Below, one piece after another: positions 1-9,320 of a stretch of DNA of 64,000 nucleotides. The DNA comes from VBDM01 sp963699535 (lineage in GTDB: Bacteria > Pseudomonadota > Gammaproteobacteria > Burkholderiales > SG8-39): positions 207,192 to 271,191 of the forward strand of contig CAVOUJ010000032.1 in NCBI GenBank assembly GCA_963699535.1, given 5' to 3'. The notes beneath the pieces are model-generated. The model was not told the origin of the DNA. It saw only the letters and a program-made list of their open reading frames with translations, and made no database searches. Position numbers and translations under genes: made by a program. Position 1 is the stretch's first letter, and the number at the start of each line of letters is the position of its first letter.

Positions 1-1827
1 ATTCCGGCCGGCGTGCTGATCGAACGTCCGCAGGCCGACGTCGAAAGGACCGGGGCGCTGTCGCGCGCCTACCGCGTCAACCTGAACGTACTCGCGCTGG
101 TGGCGCTCTTCACAGGGGGATTGCTGGTTTTTTCGGCGCAGGCGCTTGCGGTCGTGCGCCAGCGCGCTCAGCTCGCCCTGCTCCGCGTCCTGGGCGTGAC
201 GCGTCGCATGCTCGTCGCGATGCTTCTCGCGGAAGCCGCCGTCATCGGTGCGCTGGGGGCGCTCGCGGGAGTCGCGCTCGGGTACGCCGGAGCCGGGGCC
301 GCACTGCGGAGTTTCGGCGCGGAGCTCGGCGCGGGATATTTTCGCGGCATGGTGCCCACTCTCAGTCTCGATGCGGGTTCGCTCGCTGTGTTCTTCACCC
401 TGGGCGTGCTCGCAGCGGTGCTGGGAAGCCTCGGCCCGGCGCTCGAGGCTGCGCGCGCCGAGCCGGCTCAAGCCCTGAAGGCCGGGGACGAGCAGCGACC
501 TCTCGATCGGCTGCAGACCTCTTGGCCGGGACTCTCTGTGCTTCTCGCCGGCGCGGTCCTCACCCAGGCCGGACCCGTACAGGGTTTGCCGTTCTTCGGC
601 TACGGCGCCATCGCACTCCTGGTGATCGGTGCCGTGATGTTGATGCCGCGGATCGCGGTACTCTGCTTTCGCGCTGCGCCGCTCGCAGGACCGGTGCCGG
701 CCCGGGTCGGGCTCGCGCAACTTCGCGGGGCACCGGGGCAGACGGGCGTGAGCCTCGCCGCGATCGTCGCGAGCGTGAGCCTCATGGTGTCGATGGCGAT
801 CATGGTCGCCTCGTTCCGGCAGTCACTCGACGAGTGGCTCGAGCGCGTGCTTCCGGCGGATCTATACCTCCGCGCGGGTGCCGACACTGCGTTTCTGTCC
901 CCGGCCGATCAGCGCGAGATCGCGGCGCTCCCGGGGTTGAAGCGTGTCGAGTTCCAGCGGAACCAGCGCGTGTTCGTTTCCGCAGAGAGGCCGCCGATCG
1001 CGCTGCTCGCGCGCGCGGTCGAGGGCGAAGGCAGGATGCCGCCCCTCGTCGGTGCCCCGCACGGGCGCAAGCCCGGCGACCCGCCTTCCGCCTGGGTGAG
1101 CGAAGTCGCCTCCGACCTCTACGAGTGGCGGCCGGGCGGCGTCATCGAGCTTCCTCTGGGGGGGCGGCGAGTGCGCTTCATTGTCGCCGGTGTATGGCGC
1201 GATTACGCGCGCCAGCAGGGTGCGGTCCTGATCGAGCGCTATGAATACCTGCGCCATACGGGTGACGCGAACGCGAACGACGCGGCGCTGTGGCTCGAGC
1301 CGGGCGCGACCGCCGCGGAGTTATCGAAGGAGATCGAAGCGCTCCTTCCGGGGGGCGCGAATCTGGAAGTCAGCGGGCCCGGGGAGATTCGCGAGATTTC
1401 GCTGAAGGCTTTCGATCGCACCTTCGCGGTGACCTATGCCCTGGAGGCGGTCGCGGTGATCATCGGCCTGTTCGGGCTCTCCGCGGGCTTCGGGGCGCTC
1501 GTGCTTGCGCGGCGGCGCGAATTCGGAATGCTGCGCCATATCGGAATGACCCGCAGACAGATCGGGGCCATGCTCGCCGCACAAGGGCTGCTCGTGAGCG
1601 GCCTGGGTCTCGCCGTGGGTCTCGCGCTCGGCTGGTTGATCAGCCTGGTTCTCATCCACGTCGTCAATCGTCAGTCGTTCCACTGGGGCATGGACTTGTA
1701 CATGCCCTGGCTGCTCCTCGCGCAGTTCTCGGCGGTGATGCTTGCGCTCGCGACGCTCACCGCGATCGCAAGCGGCAGGCGGGCGATGAGTTCGGACGCG
1801 GTGAGGTCGGTGAAGGAGGACTGGTGA
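1..1827 (+). CDS. ABC transporter permease, FtsX/MacB-like (5' partial)
   Basis: The frame is open to the left edge, so the N-terminus is missing. The 600-odd visible residues contain the end of one FtsX-type membrane domain (helices near residues 25-45, 70-100 and 120-150) with the cytoplasmic signature VRQRAQLALLRVLGVTRR. A second set of helices follows, then a soluble extracytoplasmic region, and a second FtsX domain at the C-terminus beginning RRREFGMLRHIGMTRRQ. Two FtsX domains in one chain is the arrangement of LolE/YbbP-like large permeases that move lipids or lipoproteins with a partner ATPase, which would lie upstream of the window. The stop overlaps the next gene (GTGA), so the two are co-translated. 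Substrate is not deducible. Confidence 0.88.
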   Translation: MPAGVLIERPQADVERTGALSRAYRVNLNVLALVALFTGGLLVFSAQALAVVRQRAQLALLRVLGVTRRMLVAMLLAEAAVIGALGALAGVALGYAGAGAALRSFGAELGAGYFRGMVPTLSLDAGSLAVFFTLGVLAAVLGSLGPALEAARAEPAQALKAGDEQRPLDRLQTSWPGLSVLLAGAVLTQAGPVQGLPFFGYGAIALLVIGAVMLMPRIAVLCFRAAPLAGPVPARVGLAQLRGAPGQTGVSLAAIVASVSLMVSMAIMVASFRQSLDEWLERVLPADLYLRAGADTAFLSPADQREIAALPGLKRVEFQRNQRVFVSAERPPIALLARAVEGEGRMPPLVGAPHGRKPGDPPSAWVSEVASDLYEWRPGGVIELPLGGRRVRFIVAGVWRDYARQQGAVLIERYEYLRHTGDANANDAALWLEPGATAAELSKEIEALLPGGANLEVSGPGEIREISLKAFDRTFAVTYALEAVAVIIGLFGLSAGFGALVLARRREFGMLRHIGMTRRQIGAMLAAQGLLVSGLGLAVGLALGWLISLVLIHVVNRQSFHWGMDLYMPWLLLAQFSAVMLALATLTAIASGRRAMSSDAVRSVKEDW

Positions 1828-2897
1828 AACTGATGTCGACACTCGTCTCGGCCGCGGCGCTCTGGATGATCGGGCTCGGAATCATGGCCGCCGACGACTA
1901 TCCCAAGGTACGCCAGGGAGTAGCGCTGCAATTCCCGCGCGATCACGGCAGCCATCCGCAGTTCCGCAACGAGTGGTGGTACATCACCGGCTGGCTCAGG
2001 GTGCAGGGCGGGGGCGACCTCGGCATGCAGATCACGTTCTTCCGCAACCGCCCGCACGTCGCCGAGGACGTGTCGAGCCAGTTCGCTCCGCGCCAGCTGC
2101 TGTTCGCGCATGCGGCGCTTTCCGATCCCGGGGCGGGACGGCTGCTGCACGACCAGCGCGCCGCGCGAGCGGGCTTCGGGCTCGCCGAAGCGGCCGAGGG
2201 ACGCACCGATGTGGCGATCGACGACTGGTCGCTCAGGGCTGTCGACGGGGGCTATGCGGCGCAGGTCGCGGCGCGCGATTTCCGATACGCGCTGCGTTTC
2301 GAGTCGAAGCAGGGCGTGTTGCTTCAAGGCGAGCGCGGCTACAGCCGCAAGGGACCGAATCCGGAGCAGGCGAGCTACTACTACAGCCAGCCGCATCTCG
2401 CCGTGAGCGGCAGTGTCGTCGTCCAGGGCCGCGAGTTCCAGGTCTCGGGCGAGGCCTGGCTGGATCACGAGTGGTCGAGCGAGCCTCTGGCCGAGGCTGC
2501 AGTCGGCTGGGACTGGATCGGGATCAATCTCGCCGACGGCGGAGCACTCATGGCGTTTCGCATGCGTGGAAAGGACGGGAGCAGTTTCTGGGCGGGCGGT
2601 GCAGTGCGCGACGCCCGCGGCCTGTTGCGCACCCTGAAGCCTTCCGAGGTTCGATTCGTTACGCTCAAGCGCTGGCACTCGCCCCGGACCGGAGCGGAAT
2701 ATCCGGTTTCGATTCGCGTCGAGGCCGGTGGATTGCGCCTGGATATCGAGCCGCTGATGGACGATCAGGAGCTCGATGCACGCGCGAGCACCGGGACGGT
2801 GTACTGGGAAGGGGCGGTGCAGGCGAAGCAGGGCGACAAGTCGGTCGGACGCGGCTATCTCGAGCTGACCGGATATTGGAAGCCGCTCAGGCTTTAA
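1824..2897 (+). CDS. AttH/CrtC-family lipocalin-like protein
   Basis: This is a 358-residue protein whose GTG start overlaps the stop of the permease gene and has a strong ribosome site (gaaggagga). The first 25 residues form a signal peptide (hydrophobic LVSAAALWMIGLGIM). The mature N-terminus carries the family signature FPRDHGSHPQFRNEWWYITG, and a second conserved block reads WLDHEWSSEPL. These match the AttH/carotenoid 1,2-hydratase-like fold (two lipocalin-type barrels, PF07143/PF17186). Such genes typically sit beside FtsX-type ABC permeases, exactly as here, so a periplasmic role handling a hydrophobic cargo of that transporter is likely. Enzymatic activity as a hydratase is not supported by the context. 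The start inside the permease frame at 1290 is rejected as a readthrough artefact. Confidence 0.85.
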   Translation: MKLMSTLVSAAALWMIGLGIMAADDYPKVRQGVALQFPRDHGSHPQFRNEWWYITGWLRVQGGGDLGMQITFFRNRPHVAEDVSSQFAPRQLLFAHAALSDPGAGRLLHDQRAARAGFGLAEAAEGRTDVAIDDWSLRAVDGGYAAQVAARDFRYALRFESKQGVLLQGERGYSRKGPNPEQASYYYSQPHLAVSGSVVVQGREFQVSGEAWLDHEWSSEPLAEAAVGWDWIGINLADGGALMAFRMRGKDGSSFWAGGAVRDARGLLRTLKPSEVRFVTLKRWHSPRTGAEYPVSIRVEAGGLRLDIEPLMDDQELDARASTGTVYWEGAVQAKQGDKSVGRGYLELTGYWKPLRL

Positions 2898-2909
2898 GAT
2901 TCACCCCTC

Positions 2910-4088
2910 ATGCGCGTTCAAGTCGCCATCATCGGATCCGGGCCGGCAGGCCTCTTGCTCGGCCAACTTCTGCATCGTGCCGGGATCGACACCGTCATTC
3001 TCGAGCAGCGCACGAAGGAATACGTGCTCAGCCGCATCCGCGCCGGCGTGCTGGAGCAGGGCACGGTGAGCCTGCTGGATGAAGCGGGCGTCGGCGCACG
3101 CATGCGCTCGGAGGGGCTCGTCCACGAAGGCATCGAGCTTTGTTTCGGAGGCGAGCGTCATCGCATCGATTTCGTCGCGCTCACTGGGGGCAGCACGGTC
3201 ACGGTCTACGGACAGACCGAGGTCACCAAGGATCTGATGGATGCGCGCGAAGCGGCCGGCGCGAAGTCCGTGTACGAGGCGCTGGACGTCAGCCTTCACG
3301 ACTGCGACGGGACGGCGCCGAGAGTGCGCTATCGCAAGGAGGGTGTCGAGCACGAAGTGCAGTGCGACTTCGTGGCCGGCTGCGACGGTTTCCACGGCGT
3401 CTGTCGCGACTCCCTGCCCGACTCGGCCATCGCGACCTTCGAACGGGTCTATCCTTTCGGCTGGCTCGGCCTGCTCTCGGACACGCGGCCGGTCTCCGAT
3501 GAGCTGATCTACGTGAACCACGAGCGGGGATTCGCGCTGTGCAGCATGCGATCCAGGACGCGCAGCCGCTATTATTTGCAATGCTCGCTGAGCGAGAACG
3601 TCGATGAATGGCCCGATGAGCGCTTCTGGGCGGAATTGCGCAGGCGCCTCGACAAGAGCGCCGCCGCGGCCCTGGTCACCGGTCCTTCCCTCGAGAAGAG
3701 CATCGCTCCGCTGCGCAGTTTCGTCGCCGAGCCCATGCGCTTCGGCCGCCTGTTCCTCGCGGGCGACGCGGCGCACATCGTTCCGCCGACGGGCGCCAAG
3801 GGGCTCAATCTTGCGGCGAGCGATGTCCGCTACCTGTCGCGGGCGCTGATCGACTACTACCGGAGCGGGAAGTCCACCGGGATCGATGCCTACTCCGCGA
3901 AAGCCTTGAGGCGCGTCTGGAAAGCGGAGCGCTTTTCGTGGTGGATGACGAACCTGCTGCATCACTTTCCCGAGGCGGGCGGCTTCGGCAGCAAGGTGCA
4001 GCTTGCCGAGCTGCAGTACCTCGTCGGCTCGAAAGCCGCGGCGATTTCGCTGGCAGAAAATTACGTCGGCTTGCCGTTCGAAGACTGA
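2910..4088 (+). CDS. pobA: 4-hydroxybenzoate 3-monooxygenase
   Basis: This is a flavoprotein hydroxylase converting 4-hydroxybenzoate to protocatechuate with NAD(P)H and O2. The 392 residues equal the usual PobA length. Seen directly: the FAD-binding GSGPAG at residues 9-14, the DG motif in GCDGFHG near residue 158, the second FAD motif GRLFLAGDAAHIVPPTGAKG near residues 278-297, and the two tyrosines that activate the substrate phenol (in SRYYLQCS near residue 200 and AENYVGLPFED at the C-terminus). It starts 12 bp after the AttH gene and is followed by a hydrolase gene on the same strand. No PobR-type regulator is adjacent. The family assignment is firm; no protocatechuate dioxygenase genes are seen in the window. 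Confidence 0.95.
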   Translation: MRVQVAIIGSGPAGLLLGQLLHRAGIDTVILEQRTKEYVLSRIRAGVLEQGTVSLLDEAGVGARMRSEGLVHEGIELCFGGERHRIDFVALTGGSTVTVYGQTEVTKDLMDAREAAGAKSVYEALDVSLHDCDGTAPRVRYRKEGVEHEVQCDFVAGCDGFHGVCRDSLPDSAIATFERVYPFGWLGLLSDTRPVSDELIYVNHERGFALCSMRSRTRSRYYLQCSLSENVDEWPDERFWAELRRRLDKSAAAALVTGPSLEKSIAPLRSFVAEPMRFGRLFLAGDAAHIVPPTGAKGLNLAASDVRYLSRALIDYYRSGKSTGIDAYSAKALRRVWKAERFSWWMTNLLHHFPEAGGFGSKVQLAELQYLVGSKAAAISLAENYVGLPFED

Positions 4089-4111
4089 GCCTCGAAGCGA
4101 GCGAAGAGCTT

Positions 4112-4897
4112 TTGTCCGACCAGCCCGTTTCTTCCCTCGTCACGGTCCAGGGCCGCAAGCTCGAAGTTCGCTGGATCGCAGGAACCCGGCGCGGCGGGAT
4201 CACGCTGGTGTTCCTGCACGAGGGCCTGGGCTCGGTATCGATGTGGCGGGACTTTCCCGAGAAGGCCGCTCAGGCTACGGGATGCAGCGTACTGGTCTAC
4301 TCGCGCTACGGTTACGGCGGGTCCGACGTGTTGGACGAGCCGCGCGGCGTGGACTACATGCACGCCGAGGCGCTCGTTGCACTGCCCGAACTGCTCGAGA
4401 AACTTTCGATTCGAGATCCGGTTCTCGTGGGGCATTCCGACGGCGGCTCGATCGCCCTGATCTACGCGGCGACACGCGGGGCGAAGGGGCTCGTCGTCCT
4501 GGCGCCTCACGTGTTCGTCGAGGACATCAGCGTGAGGAGCATCGCCGAGGCGACAACGGCTTTCGAGACCACGGACCTGCCGCAGAAACTCGCCCGCCAT
4601 CACGCCGACGCGGCAAAGACCTTCTGGGGCTGGAACGACATCTGGCTGCATCCGGATTTTCGCAGGTGGAACATCGAGGAATACCTGCCGCGCGTGCGTT
4701 GCCCGATGCTCGCGATCCAGGGCTTCGACGACGAATACGGCACCATGGAGCAGCTCGATGCGATCGCCAGGCAGACGGGCGGCCCGGTCGAGCTGCTGCG
4801 CCTGAGCAATTGCCGTCATTCGCCGCACCGCGACCAGCCCGGCGTCGTGCTCGAGGCGATTGTGGGGTTCATCGAACGGCTCGAAGCGCAGGATTGA
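4112..4897 (+). CDS. alpha/beta hydrolase
   Basis: This 261-residue alpha/beta-fold hydrolase is likely cytoplasmic. The oxyanion segment FLHEGLGS lies near residue 35. The nucleophile elbow GHSDGG places the serine at residue 109. The acid is probably the Asp pair in GFDDEYG, and the catalytic His lies in NCRHSPHRD near residue 236. I chose the TTG at 4112, preceded by a purine-rich stretch (gcgaagagc), because upstream in-frame starts lie inside pobA. The gene follows pobA by 23 bp and probably belongs to the same transcript, so an ester or ring-cleavage product derived from aromatics is a reasonable substrate class. The exact substrate is unknown. Confidence 0.8.
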   Translation: MSDQPVSSLVTVQGRKLEVRWIAGTRRGGITLVFLHEGLGSVSMWRDFPEKAAQATGCSVLVYSRYGYGGSDVLDEPRGVDYMHAEALVALPELLEKLSIRDPVLVGHSDGGSIALIYAATRGAKGLVVLAPHVFVEDISVRSIAEATTAFETTDLPQKLARHHADAAKTFWGWNDIWLHPDFRRWNIEEYLPRVRCPMLAIQGFDDEYGTMEQLDAIARQTGGPVELLRLSNCRHSPHRDQPGVVLEAIVGFIERLEAQD

Positions 4898-4977
4898 CCT
4901 TCCCGCAAATTCGAACCTTGGAGCGACACGCAAATGCCAGTATCCTTGCGTCCTCGATCCCATTCCCCAATCCTCAC

Positions 4978-6073
4978 ATGAAGCTCGACATCTTTCCCCA
5001 CATTTTCCCGCCGGCTTTCTTCCAGCGCATGAAGGCGATGGCCGAGCAGAATCCATCGCTCGCCGCGCAGATCAAGCGCTGGCTGCACATCCCGGTGCTG
5101 TGGGACCTGGACGCGCGCTTGCGCATGATGGACACGCTTTCCGGGCTACAAGCAGATCCTGACGTTGTCGCTGCCGGCGATCGAATTCCTCGCGCCGCAC
5201 GACGAGTCGCTGGAGCTCGCCATCCTCGCCAACGACGGCATGGCCGAGATCGTCGCCAAACACCCCGACTACTTCCCTGCGTTCGTGGCTTCGCTCCCGA
5301 TGAACAACGTGCCGGAAGCGCTCTCCGAGATGGACCGGGCGATCGAGAAGCTGGGGGCCAAGGGGGTGCAGATCTTCACCAACGTGAACGGGCGGCCGCT
5401 CGATGAGCCCGAGTTCTACCCGATCTTCGAGCGCATGGTGAAAAAACACGACCTCCCGATCTGGGTGCATCCGACCCGGACCGCGAAATTTCCCGATTAC
5501 GTCAACGAGAGCAAGTCCAAGTACGAGATCTACTGGCTGTTCGGCTGGCCCTACGAGACCAGCGCCTTCATGGCACGCATGGTGTTCTCGGGGATGCTGG
5601 AGAAGCTCCCCGACCTCAAGATCATCACGCATCACCTGGGCGCGATGGCGCCCTTCTTCGACGCGCGCATCGGCTACGGGATGGACCAGCTCGGCAGCCG
5701 CACCGCGGACGAGGACTACACCGTCATCCTCAAGCGCATGGCGAAGCGCCCGGTCGATTACTTCAAGATGTTCTACGCCGACACCTCGGTGAACGGCTCG
5801 CGGTCCGCTACGCGCTGCGGGCTGGATTTCTTCGGCATCGATCACGTCCTTTTCGGGACGGACTGCCCCTTCGACCCGGAAGGCGGGCCGCTTTTCATCC
5901 GCGAGATCATCAAGACGATCGATTCCCTGAAACTCAAGGACGGCGACCGGCGCAAGCTCTACTTCGGCAACGCCCTCCGCATGCTTCGCCTCGATCTGCC
6001 CGCCGCTCCGGAACGAGGCGCGAAACCGAAAGCCCGCGCCAAGTCGCGCAAGAAAGCGAAGAAGCGCAAATGA
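4978..6073 (+). CDS. ACMSD-like amidohydrolase family protein (single frameshift)
   Basis: This is a member of the amidohydrolase_2 family that includes 2-amino-3-carboxymuconate-6-semialdehyde decarboxylase. The product begins MKLDIFPHIFPPAFFQRMKA at 4978, and the metal-ligand segments DIFPHIFP, WVHPTR, HHLGAMAPFF and FGTDCPFDPE are visible. The reading frame breaks at about 5137: after GAC ACG an extra C shifts the frame. Removing it gives the continuous sequence MMDTFPGYKQILTLSLPAIE, as expected for the family. Frame 3 then runs to 6073. Full length would be about 364 residues, with a basic Ala/Lys/Arg tail. I read the break as a base error or a recent mutation. The gene overlaps the next start by 4 bp (ATGA), so the two are coupled. 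Confidence 0.8.
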
Positions 6074-6946
6074 CCATCCCTCGCGACCGCGTCGCGTACT
6101 CGGCGATCGTCGATCGGCCGAAGCTCAAGCTCCCGGCCGGCAAGCGCATCGTCGTCTGGACCATCGTCAACCTCGAGGTCTGGGACATCTCGAAGCCGAT
6201 GGCGCGGCAGGTGCTGCCGCCGCCGACCGGCGCTTCGCTCCAGCCCGACGTGCCCAACTGGAGCTGGCACGAGTACGGGATGCGCGTGGGCTTCTGGCGC
6301 TTCCACGCGCTCTACGAGAGGCTGCGCATCCGGCCGACCGTCGCGATCAACGCGCGCGTGTGCCTCGACTACCCGCGCGTCGCGCAGGCGTGCAAGGACT
6401 CGGGCTGGGAGTTCATGGGCCACAGCTACGAGCAGGGCCCGATCCACAACGAAAAAGACCAGCCGGGGATGATCAAGCGCTCGCTCGACACCATCGAGCG
6501 CTTCACGGGAAAAAGGCCGGTCGGCTGGCTCGGGCCCGGCCTCACCGAGACCTACGACACCCCGGAGAACCTCACCGCCGCCGGGATCAAGTACATCGGC
6601 GACTGGGTGTACGACGACGAGCCGACGGAGATTTCGACCGCGAACGGGCCGCTCATCACGCTGCCCTACACCGTGGAGTGCAACGACATCCCGATGATGA
6701 TCGTGCAGCACCACGAGGCGGCGTACTGGACCCGGAAATGCATCGACTGCTTCGAGCGGCTGTACAAGGAGAGCGCCGAGCGGCCGAAGATCATGGCGAT
6801 CGCCATCCACCCGTACATCAGCGGGCAGCCGTTCCGCATCAAGTATCTCGAGGAGGTGTACGCAGCGCATCGCCAAGGCGAAGGGCGTCGTGCACTGGAA
6901 CGGGGAGCAGATCCTCGACTGGTACCTGAAGGCGAGGGGGAAGTGA
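6070..6946 (+). CDS. polysaccharide deacetylase family protein (frameshift near C-terminus)
   Basis: This NodB-fold deacetylase resembles the cytoplasmic allantoinase/PuuE-like branch rather than secreted chitin deacetylases, because there is no signal peptide and it contains NWSWHEYGMRVGFWRFHALY. Other conserved parts are RPTVAINARVC, the GHSYEQGPIHNE metal/active-site region and a late IAIHPYISGQPFR. Near 6868 an extra C after GCA GCG shifts the frame. Restoring it gives EVYAAIAKAKGVVHWNGEQI, the family C-terminus, ending at a TGA at 6944-6946; the shifted frame ends at 6951. The start overlaps the preceding amidohydrolase stop. The pairing suggests both act on one substrate, possibly an amide or ureide. 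Confidence 0.78.
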
Positions 6947-6955
6947 AGTAGGGAT

Positions 6956-7371
6956 TCAACCGGGCTTGCGGCCCGGGCGCCCGCGGACTGCGCGCTTCCT
7001 TCCACCATGCCTAGTATCCAGTTCTCGGCATCCCTCACCGACGAGAACACCCGCACGGGCAGGCCGCGGTTGATCGCGACGGTTTCAGCGAACTGCATCA
7101 GGTTTCCCTCAGCGTTCACGTCGACATAGGCAATGGCTTTGAAGTGTCCTTGGGCGGTTTCGCTCTTCTCCGCGGCGATCTCGAACACGCTCGTCGTGCC
7201 GAGACGGGGCCCTTCGAGGCGCTCCTCGATCAGCAGCCGAAAGCAATTCCGCGCGGCGCATTCCCGCTGAACTTCCTCGAGATACTGCGAAGCAGATTCC
7301 TTGTTGTTCTCTCCGGTGACAACGGCGTGCAGATAGCCGGGCTTCTGGGTGATCGAGAGCTTGTACGACAT
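6956..7371 (-). CDS. small SpoIIAA/STAS-like protein, 3' end uncertain
   Basis: The ATG at 7371 begins a soluble alpha/beta protein (MSYKLSITQKPGYLHAVVTG) with an amphipathic helix and the late segment VAINRGLPVRVFSSVRDAEN. That pattern resembles the SpoIIAA/STAS-like family whose last helix carries an xxxEAxxWL-type sequence. The natural end should be near residue 125-138. In the printed sequence the frame has no stop there and runs on antisense through the deacetylase gene to 5959. A neighbouring frame reads a plausible basic tail to TGA at 6956-6958, so I suspect a small indel near 6985 removed the stop. It lies just downstream of, and in line with, the methyltransferase gene. Function unknown. 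Confidence 0.6.
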
Positions 7372-7376
7372 GGGTG

Positions 7377-8174
7377 TCACGCGGTTCCCTGCACGGCCCA
7401 TGCCCGGGCGGTCATGGCGATCGATCCCTTGGGACCGGGAACGAGTCGCGCTTTCAATGCGTCGCGGATTCGACTGCGGTGGCCGACATCCAGCGACGCA
7501 AGATAGGTGGGCGCCGCGCCCTGCTTTCCGAGAAAGGGCCTCCAGTAGTCGTCGAAGTCGCGGAACACGGTCGGAATCTCGATGATGCGAACCGAAACCA
7601 GCTTCAGGCCGGCCGCCTTGAAGAGCGCTCCGAGGGGTTCCGGCTGGCTCAAGGGGTGCCGCTCCGCCCGGTCGAGGATGGAACGGTCGGGGTCGAGCTT
7701 GAAGGCCACGTCCCAGAAGTGCTGCATCATCTGCATGCCGCGAGGGTAATCCCAGAGGTACGCGGCGACTTTGCCTCCGGGCCGCGTGACCCGCGTCATC
7801 TCTCTGACCATCGCGGCCGGGTCGGAGACGAAATTCAGCACCAGGCCGGCGACGGTCGCATCGCAGGACGCGGCCGGCCAGGGCAGGGAAGTCGCGTCGC
7901 CGACGTCGAAGCGGACGCGCGGGTCATGGATCCTGCTCCGGAGCTCGGTGATGTAGCCTTCCGAGAGATCAATCGCCGCGAGCGCTTTCGGATCGAACCT
8001 GGCGAGGATCGCGTCGACGAGGGCGCCGGTCCCGCAGCCGACATCGCCCCAATCCCGTCGCGGGGGGACGTCGAGCCAGTCGACAAACTCGCTGGCCACC
8101 TTGCGGCTCCAGCGGCCGCCGTAGCGCTCGTAGGGCCCGGACAGTCCCCAGATTTCGTACCCTAAGTCGGTCAT
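7377..8174 (-). CDS. class I SAM-dependent methyltransferase
   Basis: This 265-residue protein has a Rossmann methyltransferase core. Motif I is DVGCGTGALVDAI near residue 43, the acidic end of strand 2 is AAIDLSEGYI, motif II is DVGDATSLPWPAASCDA, and a post-motif reads MTRVTRPGGKVAAYLWD. This is the Methyltransf_11/25 pattern used for small molecules such as ubiquinone-type or betaine-type acceptors. The acceptor cannot be told from sequence. The gene lies 5 bp upstream of the small STAS-like gene on the same strand and downstream of the DUF938 gene, so the minus-strand genes from 8882 to 6956 may form an operon. Confidence 0.85.
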   Translation of the reverse strand: MTDLGYEIWGLSGPYERYGGRWSRKVASEFVDWLDVPPRRDWGDVGCGTGALVDAILARFDPKALAAIDLSEGYITELRSRIHDPRVRFDVGDATSLPWPAASCDATVAGLVLNFVSDPAAMVREMTRVTRPGGKVAAYLWDYPRGMQMMQHFWDVAFKLDPDRSILDRAERHPLSQPEPLGALFKAAGLKLVSVRIIEIPTVFRDFDDYWRPFLGKQGAAPTYLASLDVGHRSRIRDALKARLVPGPKGSIAMTARAWAVQGTA

Positions 8175-8255
8175 GCCGGTACATTCTATTGGGAATGGAG
8201 GGTCTTGAGACAGCCGGGCGCATCCTCTCAGAAAGCGTCCATCTCTCGCAAGCCG

Positions 8256-8882
8256 TCACGTGCGCCTGAAGATAAGGCTGAAATTATTCGCCGGCATGTC
8301 CACGATCTCCGCCAGCGCGAATCCGGCGGATGCGGCGGCCCCGGACACGGCCTCAAGATCGCGAAGTCCCCACGCGGGGTCTTGGGCGCGTAGATCGGCA
8401 TCGAACTTCTCGTTGCTCGGTGACGTGTGGCCGCCGGAGCGGCGGTAGGGCCCGTACAAGAGCACCACCCCGTTCACCGGGAGCAGGGCTCTGGCCCCTT
8501 CGAACAGTGCCCGCGTGGCCGGCCACGGGGCGACGTGGATCATGTTGATGCACACGACCGCATCCGCCTTGTGGACGGGCCAGGGAAACGCGGTGACGTC
8601 GAGGTCGAGCGGAGGCTCGACGTTGGCGAGTCGCTCGCCTTGGAGACGAATGCCGATCGATTCGCGCATCTCGGGATCCGCGTCGGAGGGCTGCCAGGCG
8701 AGCTGCGGGAACGCCCTGGCGAAATGGACGACGTGCTGGCCGGTGCCGCTGGAGATCTCCAGGACGGTTCCTTGCGCGGGCAAGACCCGACTCAGGACAT
8801 CGCGTATCGGGTCCTTATTGCGTTCCGCCGAAGGGGACTGCCACCTGCCGTCGGCCAGCTTTTCGCCGCGTTGTCGGAGCAT
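8256..8882 (-). CDS. DUF938 family methyltransferase-like protein
   Basis: This 208-residue protein of the DUF938 family is a predicted SAM-dependent methyltransferase. The conserved opening SPSAERNKDPIRDVLSRVLP leads into a glycine-rich loop VLEISSGTGQHVVHFA at residues 40-55. The family hallmarks AVVCINMIHVAPWPATRALF and LLYGPYRRSGGHTSPSNE follow, the latter being highly conserved in bacterial and animal homologues. The C-terminus ends NNFSLIFRRT, as in the family. The substrate is not known for the family. The gene is complete and intact. Confidence 0.9.
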   Translation of the reverse strand: MLRQRGEKLADGRWQSPSAERNKDPIRDVLSRVLPAQGTVLEISSGTGQHVVHFARAFPQLAWQPSDADPEMRESIGIRLQGERLANVEPPLDLDVTAFPWPVHKADAVVCINMIHVAPWPATRALFEGARALLPVNGVVLLYGPYRRSGGHTSPSNEKFDADLRAQDPAWGLRDLEAVSGAAASAGFALAEIVDMPANNFSLIFRRT

Positions 8883-8915
8883 GGGCGCTCATTCTATTCC
8901 GCCCGCGGGATCGCG

Positions 8916-9320
8916 TTACGCGCAGAAGCGGCCGACGTTGACGAGGATGTTGGAGAGCCGCCCGTTGAGCTGAAGCAGGATCGCCCGCGTGCGCCTCCTG
9001 CACACGAGCCAGTAGGTCTCCTCCCTCATGCACTCCAGGTGAGGCTCCGCGTCGCGCAGCTTTCCCTTGGAGATGAATTGCTTTCGACCCGGCGTGCATG
9101 CGAAGCCGAGCGAGCGCATCGCCGCGGGGAGGTCGTCGAACGAAGTGCCGATGGGCACGCGCGCCAGGATCGCCGCGCTCTCGACGTCGATCTCGTCGCG
9201 CTCGGGGTTGCCGCAGGCGCTCAGGGCGGCGAGCAGTGCGACAGCTGCGGCGGCGCGGCGTGCCGCTCGTCCTGCCTCCCGATTGGGGGCGATCAGCCGT
9301 CCGCTGAAGCCGCCATCCAT
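8916..9320 (-). CDS. small lipoprotein of unknown function
   Basis: This is a predicted outer-membrane or inner-membrane lipoprotein of about 134 residues. The N-terminus has two arginine clusters and a hydrophobic stretch VALLAALSACGN whose cysteine fits a lipobox (LSAC). The mature part has four cysteines (ACTPG, LECMRE, LVCRRR, RFCA), possibly disulfide paired. A central segment ARVPIGTSFDDLPAAMRSLG resembles a short SmpA/BamE-like helix pair, but this is weak. The start is chosen at the ATG 9320, overlapping the end of the GNAT gene by 28 bp; a later start is possible. I do not recognise the family. Confidence 0.6.
   Translation of the reverse strand: MDGGFSGRLIAPNREAGRAARRAAAAVALLAALSACGNPERDEIDVESAAILARVPIGTSFDDLPAAMRSLGFACTPGRKQFISKGKLRDAEPHLECMREETYWLVCRRRTRAILLQLNGRLSNILVNVGRFCA

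Noticed and set aside
5959..6955. Long antisense extension of the STAS-like gene across the deacetylase gene
   Set aside because: It has no conserved content and high GC lowers stop frequency; a lost stop codon is simpler.
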